A DNA stretch of 17,492 nt from Flavobacteriaceae bacterium (GCA_021151665.1 JAGKWW010000063.1:1-17492); one strand, 5' to 3'; numbered from the stretch's first letter, positions 7,579-14,537 are shown. A program made the numbers and translations. The notes: a model not told the origin generated them from the letters alone.

Positions 7579-7620
7579 TTTGTACAAAACATTTCAATAA
7601 CTTATAACAACCCTTTTATT

Positions 7621-8223
7621 ATGAAAAGAACTTCAATTTTAGCAAAATCCCTGATGGGTGCTGCTGTAGTGGCGATGTCACTCGGAACTGTTTCTTGCAA
7701 AGACAACAACAAAACGGAAGACCCGAAAGAAGTGGCCGAAGACCAGAACGAAGACAAGTTTGACGACACCAACGAGGCTAAAGAAGATGACTCAGAATAT
7801 CTTGTAGCTGCTGCCGAGGTAGACATGAAAGAGATCGAGTTGGGCAAGCTTGCGCAGGCTAAATCTACCAATGCCGACGTGAAAGCTTTCGCTAAAATGA
7901 TGATCGATGAGCACATGAAGGCTTCTGAAGAAACAAAAGCGCTTGCAGGCAAAAAGAATATTTCACTGCCTATGGCACTCACCGAAGACGGACAGGATGC
8001 TGTTAAAGACCTGAACGACGAGAAAGCAGGTATGGACTTCGATAAGAAGTATGTTGACATGATGGTAGACGGCCATGAGAAAACCATCGACAAAATGGAA
8101 AAAGCTTCAGAGAAAGCTAAGGAAGAAGACGTGCGTATGTGGGCTGCCAATATGCTGCCTACTCTAAGGAAACACCTTGACCACGCAAAATCTCTTCAGG
8201 AGAAGCTGAAAGCTATGAAATAA
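7621..8223 (+). CDS. DUF4142 lipoprotein
   Basis: Predicted lipoprotein of 200 residues. A lipoprotein signal peptide ends in the lipobox TVSC, with the lipidated cysteine at C26 (MKRTSILAKSLMG...LGTVSC). A very acidic, low-complexity linker follows (about 28-65). The DUF4142 domain fills residues 65-198, a ferritin-like four-helix fold judged from the repeated helices (VDMKEIELGKLAQAKS, FAKMMIDEHMKA, VDMMVDGHEKTIDKMEKA). The family is common in envelope and stress contexts in Bacteroidota, but its activity is not established. The ATG at 7621 gives the proper signal peptide; the in-frame ATG at 7567 would add 18 residues ahead of it and lies before the likely promoter. The 54-aa membrane protein follows after 32 nt, probably in the same operon. 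Confidence 0.9.
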   Translation: MKRTSILAKSLMGAAVVAMSLGTVSCKDNNKTEDPKEVAEDQNEDKFDDTNEAKEDDSEYLVAAAEVDMKEIELGKLAQAKSTNADVKAFAKMMIDEHMKASEETKALAGKKNISLPMALTEDGQDAVKDLNDEKAGMDFDKKYVDMMVDGHEKTIDKMEKASEKAKEEDVRMWAANMLPTLRKHLDHAKSLQEKLKAMK

Positions 8224-8255
8224 AAACCGGTTTTTTAACCTAAAATAAAAATGCT

Positions 8256-8420
8256 ATGAGAAGTTTACTTTATACCGTTGCCGTGATACTCGTAATTATA
8301 TGGGCGCTCGGCAGTTTTGCCTGGCACGTAGGCGGGTCACTGATCCATTTGCTACTTGTGCTGGCTGTTATTGCTGTTATCTTTAACCTGCTTAGCGGAA
8401 GAAGGAACAACCCGCTCTAA
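8256..8420 (+). CDS. DUF5670/lmo0937-family small membrane protein (54 aa)
   Basis: A 54-residue ORF beginning MRSLLYTVAVILVII and ending GRRNNPL. It has two hydrophobic helices: about 4-20, and 29-46 after a WHVGGSLIH turn. The pattern of two short helices joined by a glycine/histidine turn and a basic tail is that of the lmo0937 (DUF5670) family of tiny inner-membrane proteins, often found beside stress genes. Function is unknown. It starts 32 nt after the DUF4142 gene and is followed by a clear terminator, so the two form a likely bicistronic unit. A three-codon frame (ATGCTATGA) overlaps its start and is probably meaningless. Confidence 0.85.
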   Translation: MRSLLYTVAVILVIIWALGSFAWHVGGSLIHLLLVLAVIAVIFNLLSGRRNNPL

Positions 8421-8442
8421 CATAAGGCTTAACACCAAAAGC

Positions 8443-8475
8443 AACCGTCTGCCATAACCGGCAGGCGGTTTTTTT
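8443..8475 (+). terminator. Terminator of the DUF4142-DUF5670 unit
   Basis: The 11-bp stem AACCGTCTGCC (8443-8453) pairs with GGCAGGCGGTT (8460-8470) with one G-U wobble, loop ATAACC, and a T-tract to 8475. It is 22 nt past the stop codon of the 54-aa gene. Confidence 0.92.
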
Positions 8476-8488
8476 ATGTGCCAAAAAA

Positions 8489-8518
8489 GAAAAATCCGGT
8501 GCATGCACCGGATTTTTC
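8489..8518 (-). terminator. 30-bp perfect palindrome, terminator of the fad operon
   Basis: A perfect palindrome of 30 bp centred between 8503 and 8504, with a GC-rich core (CCGGTGCATGCACCGG) flanked by A5 on the left and T5 on the right. It can terminate in both directions. It lies 37 nt past the acyl-CoA dehydrogenase stop codon on the minus strand and backs up the plus-strand terminator at 8443-8475. Confidence 0.88.
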
Positions 8519-8555
8519 AACCTAAACTAAAATTAAACGTGTGTGGACGTAGCGC

Positions 8556-10358
8556 TTAAAATGCATAAGCGTTTTCATTCACTATTTTGGCCGCAATGGT
8601 TTCGCGCAGGGCAACCACATTTGGCATGTTATTATATTTTGTAAAGCGGCGCAAGCCCATCAGCATCATGCGCTGCTCATCGCCTTCGGCAAAAGATGCA
8701 ATGCCCTCTTTTCCTTTCTGGCTTATTATATCAACGGCTTTATACAAATATAATTGTGCCATGGCTATCTGTTCTTTCACATTTTCTGCACCTTTTTGCT
8801 TCGCCATCTTTTCGGTACGCAGTATCGCGCTCTCGGCCATATAGATCTCTATAAGTATATCTGCCGCAGCCATAAGGAGTTGCTGGTGCTCATCCAGCGC
8901 AGGGCCATACTTTTGCACCGCGCTTCCGGCTACCATTAAAAATGCTTTTTTCAGTTTACCGATCAATTCTTTTTCTTCAGCAAAAAGCTCAGAGTAATCC
9001 GGGGTGTCGAATGACGGTATGCCCATAAGTTCTTCGGCAACTTTCATGGCCGGGCCAAGCAGGTCTACGTGGCCTTTCATCGCTTTCTTTATAAGCATGC
9101 CTACGCAAAGCATACGGTTGATCTCGTTGGTACCTTCGTAGATGCGTGCAATACGTGCATCCCTCCAGGCGCTTTCCATCGGGGTATCTTCAGAGAAGCC
9201 CATACCACCAAAGATCTGGATGCCTTCGTCTGAACAGTTCTGGATATCTTCACTTACCGCCACTTTCAGGATAGAACATTCTATCGCGAATTCCTCCACA
9301 CCCTTCAGCTCGGCAGCCTGGTGGCTTTCGCCGTTGGCAACGCGGGCATTAATGCGGTCTTCAATATTTTTTGCTGCACGGTAACTGGCACTTTCGCCGG
9401 CATAGCAGCTGGCAGCCATTTCGGCAAGCTTGGCACGGATGGCGCCAAAGTTGGCAATAGGGGTGCCAAACTGGATGCGCTCATTGGCATACTTTACAGC
9501 ATTGCCAATGGTGCGGCGTTGTGCATCAAGGCAGGCAGCAGCCAGCTTGATACGGCCTACGTTAAGCGCGTTCATAGCAATCTTGAAGCCATTGCCGCGC
9601 TCACTCAGCATATTTTCTACCGGTACTTTTGTTTCGTTAAAGAACACCTGGCGGGTAGAGGATGCCCTGATGCCCAGCTTGTGCTCTTCTTCGCCCAGGC
9701 TGATACCATTCGATGGATCATTCTCAACGATAAAGCCTGTTATATTCTTATCATCTTCGATGCGTGCGAATACAATGAACAGGTTGCAGAACCCGGCATT
9801 TGATATCCACATCTTCTGGCCTGTGATCTTGTAATGCGTACCGTCCTCGCTCAGCACTGCTTTCGTCTTACCTGAATTGGCATCAGACCCCGCTCCCGGC
9901 TCGGTAAGGCAATACGCACCAAACCATTCGCCCGAAGCCAGTTTCGGAACGTATTTCTGTTTTTGCTCTTCGGTTCCGTACAGGGTTATCGGCATGGTGC
10001 CAATGCCTGTGTGCGCACCGAATGCCGTAGAAAAAGAACCAGTTGCACCCGAGATGTAGTCGCATACCAGCATGGTAGATACAAAGCCCATTCCCAGCCC
10101 GCCGTACTCTTCCGGTACGGCCACGCCAAGGAAGCCAAGCTCCCCGGCTTTGCGCATACTTTCTTCGGTAAAGGCGTAATCTTTTTTCTCAAAACGGTCT
10201 TTGTTCGGCCAAATTTCGCGGTCAATGAATTCCTTCACTGAATCGCGCATCATCAGCTGCTCCTCAGAGAAATCCTCCGGAGTAAAAATATCCTCGGCCT
10301 TAGTTTCCGTTACCAGGAATTGGCCGCCTCTCGCGATCTGTTTTTCTGTTGTTTCCAT
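8556..10358 (-). CDS. fadE: Acyl-CoA dehydrogenase (FadE/VLCAD-type)
   Basis: FAD enzyme of the first beta-oxidation step (acyl-CoA to trans-2-enoyl-CoA). It has 600 residues, longer than the ~380-aa classical enzymes because of a C-terminal helical extension (about 430-600) as in VLCAD and Bacillus FadE. Family motifs are present: YCLTEPGAGSD (149-159), GQKMWISNAG (180-189), and the catalytic base E408 in RIYEGTNEINR. It is the last gene of the fad operon and ends before the palindromic terminator at 8489-8518. An S23-type gene with its repeat arms separates it from the thiolase gene. The start METTEKQIARGG gives a standard N-terminus. The electron acceptor would be ETF, not encoded here. 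The symbol is assigned by family and by the fadN-fadA-fadE order. Confidence 0.92.
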   Translation of the reverse strand: METTEKQIARGGQFLVTETKAEDIFTPEDFSEEQLMMRDSVKEFIDREIWPNKDRFEKKDYAFTEESMRKAGELGFLGVAVPEEYGGLGMGFVSTMLVCDYISGATGSFSTAFGAHTGIGTMPITLYGTEEQKQKYVPKLASGEWFGAYCLTEPGAGSDANSGKTKAVLSEDGTHYKITGQKMWISNAGFCNLFIVFARIEDDKNITGFIVENDPSNGISLGEEEHKLGIRASSTRQVFFNETKVPVENMLSERGNGFKIAMNALNVGRIKLAAACLDAQRRTIGNAVKYANERIQFGTPIANFGAIRAKLAEMAASCYAGESASYRAAKNIEDRINARVANGESHQAAELKGVEEFAIECSILKVAVSEDIQNCSDEGIQIFGGMGFSEDTPMESAWRDARIARIYEGTNEINRMLCVGMLIKKAMKGHVDLLGPAMKVAEELMGIPSFDTPDYSELFAEEKELIGKLKKAFLMVAGSAVQKYGPALDEHQQLLMAAADILIEIYMAESAILRTEKMAKQKGAENVKEQIAMAQLYLYKAVDIISQKGKEGIASFAEGDEQRMMLMGLRRFTKYNNMPNVVALRETIAAKIVNENAYAF

Positions 10359-10370
10359 ATTAGATTTTTT

Positions 10371-10396
10371 AGATGATAGATAATAGATGATAGACG
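10371..10396. repeat. Left AG-phased heptad array of S23 element A
   Basis: Consecutive 7-bp words AGATGAT (10371-10377), AGATAAT (10378-10384) and AGATGAT (10385-10391) are followed by the short cap AGACG (10392-10396). The array abuts the stop codon of the S23-type gene, with one base between. It is the inverted counterpart of the array at 10768-10800. Confidence 0.8.
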
Positions 10397-10397
10397 C

Positions 10398-10766
10398 TTA
10401 CTCTGTACCGAGAGAGTTCTGGAAACTCATCGTCATTCTCTGGAATTCTTCTATCTTATTTTCAATTTCAATTGTTAGCTCGTTGTTAATGTAGCACCTG
10501 TGGTTTGCGAGTAATAGTTGCGTCTGAAGTTCGAAGGACGAACCCAAAGCAATGTCTATGAAATGGCGGAACGATTTATTTGTCCGGCTCGATCCCTCAG
10601 CAATATTTGAAGGCATAGAGAACGAACAGCGGTCCATCTGGTTCTTAAGTCCAAACTTTTCATGAGCAGGAAAGTTATCAGTAACATCAAGTATCTGTTT
10701 TGCGATGTCCATGGCAGATTGCCAGATTTTCATCTTCTTGAAGTTATGTCTCCGGTGCTCGCTCAT
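10398..10766 (-). CDS. S23-type four-helix-bundle protein A
   Basis: 122-residue helical protein of the family named after ORFs in bacterial 23S rRNA intervening sequences (four helix bundle protein). The hallmark SMPSNIAEGSSR lies at about residues 50-61, preceded by the typical opening MKIWQSAMDIAKQIL and followed by FRHFIDIALGSSFELQTQLLLA. Relatives include Avd, the accessory protein of diversity-generating retroelements. Its cellular role is not known. About half of the core residues match protein B, so the two are not a recent duplication. The gene lies inside the fad operon, in the same orientation as its neighbours and within a pair of inverted heptad arrays. It is unlikely to take part in beta-oxidation. 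Confidence 0.92.
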   Translation of the reverse strand: MSEHRRHNFKKMKIWQSAMDIAKQILDVTDNFPAHEKFGLKNQMDRCSFSMPSNIAEGSSRTNKSFRHFIDIALGSSFELQTQLLLANHRCYINNELTIEIENKIEEFQRMTMSFQNSLGTE

Positions 10767-10767
10767 A

Positions 10768-10800
10768 GGTCTATTATCTTCCGTCTATTACCTTCCGTCT
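10768..10800. repeat. Right AG-phased heptad array of S23 element A
   Basis: Read on the minus strand: AGACGGA (10800-10794), AGGTAAT (10793-10787), AGACGGA (10786-10780), AGATAAT (10779-10773) and the cap AGACC (10772-10768). One base then separates it from the ATG of the S23-type gene. Units alternate between two types in the same order as in the left array. Confidence 0.8.
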
Positions 10801-10803
10801 TGC

Positions 10804-11985
10804 CTAAAGAATCTCATAAATCCCCGCTCCGCCCTGGCCGGTACCTACGCACATGGTCACCATACCATACTTATCGCCGCGGCGTTTGGCTTCGTCAAAT
10901 AATTGAACCGAAAGCTTGGCGCCGGTACAGCCCAGCGGGTGGCCCAGTGCAATAGCGCCGCCATTCACGTTCAGGATGTCCTGGTTGATGCCTAGCTCGC
11001 GCACTACGGCAAGAGATTGCGATGCAAAGGCTTCGTTCATTTCGATAAGCTGAATGTCATCCAGTTTCATGCCGGCGAGTTTCAGCGCTTTCGGGATGGC
11101 CCTTACCGGACCCATGCCCATTATCTTCGGTTCGATTCCCGCCGCCGCATAGGTTACCAGGCGTGCAATCGGCTCCAGGTTAAGTTCTTTTACCATCTCC
11201 TCGCTCATCACCATCACAAACGCTGCGCCATCACTCATTTGCGATGAGCTTCCTGCTGTAACGCTACCATCGGCGGCAAACACAGGCTTTAGTTTGGCAA
11301 GAGCTTCCATAGAAGTATCCGCGCGCGGACCTTCATCCTTTGTAACAGTATATGATTTGCTGGCCTTTTTGCCATTTTCATCCAGATACGTCTGCTCTAC
11401 GGTTATTGGTACGATCTGCTTGTCAAACTTCCCTTCGGCAATGGCTTTCACTGCTTTCTGGTGCGAGTTGTAGGCAAATGAATCCTGGTCTTCGCGCGAT
11501 ATGTTGTAGCGTTTGGCTACGGCTTCGGCGGTAAGGCCCATACCCCAGTAATAATCTTCGTGGCCTTGTTTGGCTACCTTATAATCAGGCACCGGCTTAT
11601 AGCCACCCATCGGGATGTAGCTCATGCTCTCGGCACCACCTGCAATGATGCAGTCGGCCTGTCCTGCCTGTATTTTAGCCGAGGCAATGGCAATGGTTTC
11701 CAGTCCCGACGCGCAGTAGCGGTTCACGGTCATACCCGGCACATCGTCTATCCCCAACGCCATAAGCGATACGAAGCGCGCAAAGTTGAGCCCCTGCTCG
11801 GCTTCGGGCATGGCGTTGCCCACAATCACGTCGTCTATGCGTGTCTTATCCAGTTGCGGCAGCTCCTTCATCATGTACTGGATGGTTTCGGCTGCCAGCT
11901 CGTCCGGCCTCTTAAAGCGGAATACTCCTTTTGGAGCTTTGCCCACGGCCGTACGGTATGCTTTTACTATATATGCTGTTTTCAT
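10804..11985 (-). CDS. fadA: Acetyl-CoA acyltransferase (3-ketoacyl-CoA thiolase)
   Basis: Thiolase of the last beta-oxidation step, cleaving 3-ketoacyl-CoA with CoA to acetyl-CoA and a shortened acyl-CoA. It has 393 residues, standard for the family. The nucleophile is C91 (NRYCASGLETI). The other active-site residues are N317 (NEAF), H349 (GGAIALGHPLG) and C379 (CVGTGQGGAG). The start at 11985 (MKTAYIVKAYRTAVGK) is canonical; an in-frame ATG at 12009 would add eight residues and overlap the neighbouring S23-type gene. The gene is flanked on both sides by S23 elements. The neighbouring dehydrogenase/hydratase supplies its substrate. Confidence 0.94.
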   Translation of the reverse strand: MKTAYIVKAYRTAVGKAPKGVFRFKRPDELAAETIQYMMKELPQLDKTRIDDVIVGNAMPEAEQGLNFARFVSLMALGIDDVPGMTVNRYCASGLETIAIASAKIQAGQADCIIAGGAESMSYIPMGGYKPVPDYKVAKQGHEDYYWGMGLTAEAVAKRYNISREDQDSFAYNSHQKAVKAIAEGKFDKQIVPITVEQTYLDENGKKASKSYTVTKDEGPRADTSMEALAKLKPVFAADGSVTAGSSSQMSDGAAFVMVMSEEMVKELNLEPIARLVTYAAAGIEPKIMGMGPVRAIPKALKLAGMKLDDIQLIEMNEAFASQSLAVVRELGINQDILNVNGGAIALGHPLGCTGAKLSVQLFDEAKRRGDKYGMVTMCVGTGQGGAGIYEIL

Positions 11986-11988
11986 AAT

Positions 11989-12021
11989 TGTATTAAGAAT
12001 TAAGTACAAAGTATTAAGACC
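11989..12021. repeat. Left AG-phased heptad array of S23 element B
   Basis: Words of 7 bp: TGTATTA (11989-11995), AGAATTA (11996-12002), AGTACAA (12003-12009) and AGTATTA (12010-12016), then the cap AGACC (12017-12021). The last heptad supplies the stop codon of the S23-type gene (complement of 12014-12016), and the cap is translated. Inverted match: 11990-12006 against 12403-12419, 16 of 17 positions. Confidence 0.85.
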
Positions 12022-12382
12022 CTAGCGGTACCTGCTTTAAACTTCGCTGTAGCGCAAAGCTCATATTGCAGACTTCCATTAAGTCGCTAACTATGTCGGT
12101 AATTGTATCTTCTTCTATATAATTTAATCTCTTAAGTAGCATCAGTTGTGTAATAAGCTCAAAGGCAGACCCGTTTGCTATTCCCAGAAAATGGACAAAC
12201 TCGTTTTTAGAATTTCGTCCGGAACCTTCTGCAATATTAGAAGGAATCGAAACAGCGCATTTTTTTATCTGGTGCACAAGGTTGAATCGTTCGTCATTTG
12301 GGATACCTGAAGACATGCGATAAATCTTCTCCGCAATATCCATGGCCTTTTGCCAAATCTTTAGTTTTTCAAACTGGTGCAT
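12014..12382 (-). CDS. S23-type four-helix-bundle protein B
   Basis: 122 residues, the same length as protein A. The sequence opens FEKLKIWQKAMDIAEKIYRM and carries the family signature SIPSNIAEGSGR (about 45-56), followed by FVHFLGIANGSAFELITQLMLLKRLNYI. It is predicted to form an all-helical bundle; homologues of known structure form oligomeric rings with a basic surface (family knowledge), so nucleic-acid binding is plausible. The last codons and the stop codon fall inside the heptad array, which suggests that ORF and repeat arms form one unit. Gene orientation follows the fad operon. Confidence 0.92.
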   Translation of the reverse strand: MHQFEKLKIWQKAMDIAEKIYRMSSGIPNDERFNLVHQIKKCAVSIPSNIAEGSGRNSKNEFVHFLGIANGSAFELITQLMLLKRLNYIEEDTITDIVSDLMEVCNMSFALQRSLKQVPLGS

Positions 12383-12388
12383 CCTTCT

Positions 12389-12420
12389 GTCTTTGTACTT
12401 AATACTTAATTCTTGATACT
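12389..12420. repeat. Right AG-phased heptad array of S23 element B
   Basis: Read on the minus strand: AGTATCA (12420-12414), AGAATTA (12413-12407), AGTATTA (12406-12400), AGTACAA (12399-12393) and the cap AGAC (12392-12389). Then AGAAGG lies directly before the ATG. It is the inverted partner of the array at 11989-12021. Confidence 0.85.
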
Positions 12421-12425
12421 ACCTT

Positions 12426-14537
12426 CTAGTTTCTAAGCGGCTTCCCTTTGGTCAACATAAACTGTATTCTTTCCAGGGTTTTGCGTTCGCCTGTAAGTGA
12501 TAGGAACGCTTCCCTTTCCAGGTCAAGTAAGTACTGCTCGGTAACGAGGGTCGGTTCAGAAAGGTCGCCGCCCGCCATTACGTAGGCAAGCTTGTTGGCA
12601 ATCTTCTTGTCATGTTCCGAGATGTAGTGGCCGGCTTCCATGCTGTCTGTCCCTACCAGGAACATACCCAGCGCCTGTTTGCCCAGCACTTTCACATCTT
12701 TGCGTTTTACCGGTTGGGTGTAGCCTGCTTCGGCCATTAGCTTCGCGTGTTTTTTTGCTTCGGCAATCTGCCTGTCTTTATTCACCACGATAACATCTTT
12801 GCCTTTTTGAAGGATGCCGAGGTCATAAGCTTCATAAGCCGAGGTGGACACTTTCGCCATACCAATGGTCAGGAAGTATTCCTGCAGCACATTCAGCTCC
12901 ACGTCGTTCTTGCGGAAGGTATCGGCAGCACGCAGCGCCATCTCTTTAGATCCGCCACCGCCGGGTATCACGCCCACGCCAAACTCCACAAGCCCGATGT
13001 AGGTTTCGGCTGCAGCCACCACCTTATCGGCGTGCATGCTCATTTCGCAGCCACCGCCAAGGGTCATGCCGTGTGGCGCCACTACTACGGGAATTGACGA
13101 ATAACGAACGCGCATCATCGTGTCCTGGAACATCTTGATGGCCATATTTAGCTCATCATATTCCTGCTCTACAGCCATCATAAAGATCATGCCCAGGTTG
13201 GCGCCCACCGAGAAGTTGGCCGCCTGGTTGCCTATTACGAGTCCGTCATATTCTTTTTCGGCAAGATCTATTGCTTTGTTGATGCCCTGAAGCACGCCGC
13301 CGCCAATCGTGTTCATCTTGCTCTGGAATTCGAGGTTCAAAATACCGTCGCCAAGATCCTGGATGATAGCCTCGCTGTTGCTCCATACCTTTTTGCTTTC
13401 GCGGATGTTGTTCAGGATAATAAAAGCGTCCTGACCCGGAACTTTCTTCTGCGATTTGGATGCAATGTCATAATAATGCGTAACACCTTCCTTAACAGAG
13501 TAGAAGCTTGCGCTGCCCGAAGCCAGCATGTCGTTAACCCATGGTGCCGGCTCCAGGCCCTGTTCGCGCATAAGCTCTATTCCTTTTTCTACGCCAATGG
13601 CATCCCATATTTCAAAGGGGCCGTTCTCCCAGCCGAACCCGGCTTTCATGGCGTCGTCTATTTTATAGTTATTGATGAAGTCGGGAACCTTGAACAGTTC
13701 GTGCACTTCATCGTCAGGGCAGTTATCGTAAATACCATTCGCTACATGCACCAGCGTATCAAGCCCCACCACATCTACGGTGCGGAAGGTGGCCGACTTC
13801 GGCCTGCCAATTACTGGGCCTGTAAGCTTGTCGACTTCCTCTATCGTAAGGCCCATTTCCTTCACCTGATGGAAAAGGCTCATGATGCCGTAAATACCAA
13901 TGCGGTTACCAATGAACGCGGGCGTATCTTTGGCTACCACAGAGGTTTTGCCGAGGAACTTCTCGCCATAACCGTTCAGGAACTCCAATACTTCGGGTGA
14001 AGTCTTGGGGCCCGGAATGATCTCGAACAGTTTCAGGTAGCGGGGCGGATTAAAGAAGTGTGTCCCGCAGAAATGCTGCTGGAAATCCTCGCTGCGCCCT
14101 TCGCTCATAAAATGGATAGGGATGCCCGAGGTATTCGATGTGATAAGCGTACCCGGCCTGCGGTATTTTTCTATCTGTTCAAAAACCTTCTGCTTGATAT
14201 CCAGCCTTTCTACCACCACTTCGATGATCCAGTCGGCTTCTGCCAGTTTAGCCATATCGTCTTCGGTATTGCCGGTCTTGATGCGGTCGGCAAACTTCTG
14301 GTGGTAAATAGGGGAGGGCTTCGATTTCAGGGCGTTGGCAAGGTGATCGTTCACAATGCGGTTGCGCACGGCTTTGTCCTGCAGCGTAAGCCCTTTTTTC
14401 TGTTCGGCCTCTGTTAGCTCGCGCGGCACTATATCCAGCAAGAGCACCTCAACGCCAATGTTGGCGAAGTGGCACGCAATAGCCGAACCCATAATGCCGG
14501 AGCCAACAACGGCTGCCTTTTTTATGTTGCGTTTCAT
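12426..14537 (-). CDS. fadN: FadN-type 3-hydroxyacyl-CoA dehydrogenase / enoyl-CoA hydratase
   Basis: Bifunctional beta-oxidation enzyme of 703 residues, performing hydration of enoyl-CoA and NAD-dependent oxidation of 3-hydroxyacyl-CoA. The dehydrogenase comes first: Rossmann motif VVGSGIMGSAIA (10-21), catalytic H160 (GTHFFNPP), E172 (FEIIPG) and N211 (GNR), with the H-E spacing of 12 seen in the human enzyme. The hydratase domain follows (about 390-600), with E498 (LGGGCEMS) and E518 (GLVEFGVGVIPGGGG) 20 residues apart, as in rat crotonase E144/E164. This dehydrogenase-first order is the Bacillus FadN arrangement, the reverse of E. coli FadB. It starts 36 nt after marR. A small GC-rich inverted repeat (GCGCC/GGCGC, 14559-14570) lies in that spacer. 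Confidence 0.92.
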   Translation of the reverse strand: MKRNIKKAAVVGSGIMGSAIACHFANIGVEVLLLDIVPRELTEAEQKKGLTLQDKAVRNRIVNDHLANALKSKPSPIYHQKFADRIKTGNTEDDMAKLAEADWIIEVVVERLDIKQKVFEQIEKYRRPGTLITSNTSGIPIHFMSEGRSEDFQQHFCGTHFFNPPRYLKLFEIIPGPKTSPEVLEFLNGYGEKFLGKTSVVAKDTPAFIGNRIGIYGIMSLFHQVKEMGLTIEEVDKLTGPVIGRPKSATFRTVDVVGLDTLVHVANGIYDNCPDDEVHELFKVPDFINNYKIDDAMKAGFGWENGPFEIWDAIGVEKGIELMREQGLEPAPWVNDMLASGSASFYSVKEGVTHYYDIASKSQKKVPGQDAFIILNNIRESKKVWSNSEAIIQDLGDGILNLEFQSKMNTIGGGVLQGINKAIDLAEKEYDGLVIGNQAANFSVGANLGMIFMMAVEQEYDELNMAIKMFQDTMMRVRYSSIPVVVAPHGMTLGGGCEMSMHADKVVAAAETYIGLVEFGVGVIPGGGGSKEMALRAADTFRKNDVELNVLQEYFLTIGMAKVSTSAYEAYDLGILQKGKDVIVVNKDRQIAEAKKHAKLMAEAGYTQPVKRKDVKVLGKQALGMFLVGTDSMEAGHYISEHDKKIANKLAYVMAGGDLSEPTLVTEQYLLDLEREAFLSLTGERKTLERIQFMLTKGKPLRN

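Larger units (their letters stand above)
7260..7620. other. 361-bp gene-free spacer between divergent genes
   Basis: No convincing ORF or RNA gene is seen. The left end carries the LETM1-related gene's promoter and the right end that of the DUF4142 gene. The middle (about 7318-7510) holds two modest inverted repeats: ACCACGC (7318-7324) with GCGTGGT (7382-7388), and GAATGAAT (7460-7467) with ATTCATTC (7500-7507). Their significance is unclear. The length leaves room for regulator sites or a small RNA that I cannot identify. Confidence 0.5.
10371..10800 (-). mobile_element. Candidate S23-type intervening element A (430 bp)
   Basis: Unit consisting of a heptad array, a 122-codon S23-family gene and an inverted heptad array, set between the thiolase and acyl-CoA dehydrogenase genes. 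Removing it would leave a spacer of 15 nt. In the minus-strand transcript the arms can pair over 24 positions, about 20 of them paired if G-U is allowed, including 10 contiguous Watson-Crick pairs (10378-10387 with 10770-10779). Mobility is inferred from the architecture and its near-identical repetition as element B. There is no transposase, and no target-site duplication is evident. Confidence 0.4.
11989..12420 (-). mobile_element. Candidate S23-type intervening element B (432 bp)
   Basis: Same plan as element A: inverted arrays of AG-phased heptads around a 122-codon S23-family gene. It fills the junction between the fadN-type gene and the thiolase gene. Removing it would leave a spacer of 8 nt. 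The arms share 16 of 17 bp in inverted orientation, with further matches in a second register (a 13-bp identity). The heptad words differ from those of element A, so the shared feature is the 7-bp AG phase and AGAC cap, not the exact sequence. Mobility is inferred. Confidence 0.4.

Noticed and set aside
7602..8150. 182-codon open frame on the minus strand opposite the DUF4142 gene
   Set aside because: It is a serine-rich mirror of a well-supported lipoprotein gene, with no recognisable domain or promoter.
8222..8240. AAAAACCGGTTTTT palindrome between DUF4142 and the 54-aa gene as a terminator
   Set aside because: It has no room for a loop; the alternative GGTT/AACC hairpin has only four pairs and no T-tract after it.
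9321..9803. 160-codon plus-strand frame opposite the acyl-CoA dehydrogenase
   Set aside because: Overlaps the conserved core of the dehydrogenase and shows no domain.
10398..12382. Diversity-generating retroelement, suggested by Avd-like S23 proteins
   Set aside because: No reverse transcriptase, template repeat or variable repeat is seen in the window.
10371..12420. Heptad arrays as CRISPR or minisatellite
   Set aside because: The units are contiguous 7-mers without spacers, only three or four per array, and occur as inverted pairs around ORFs.
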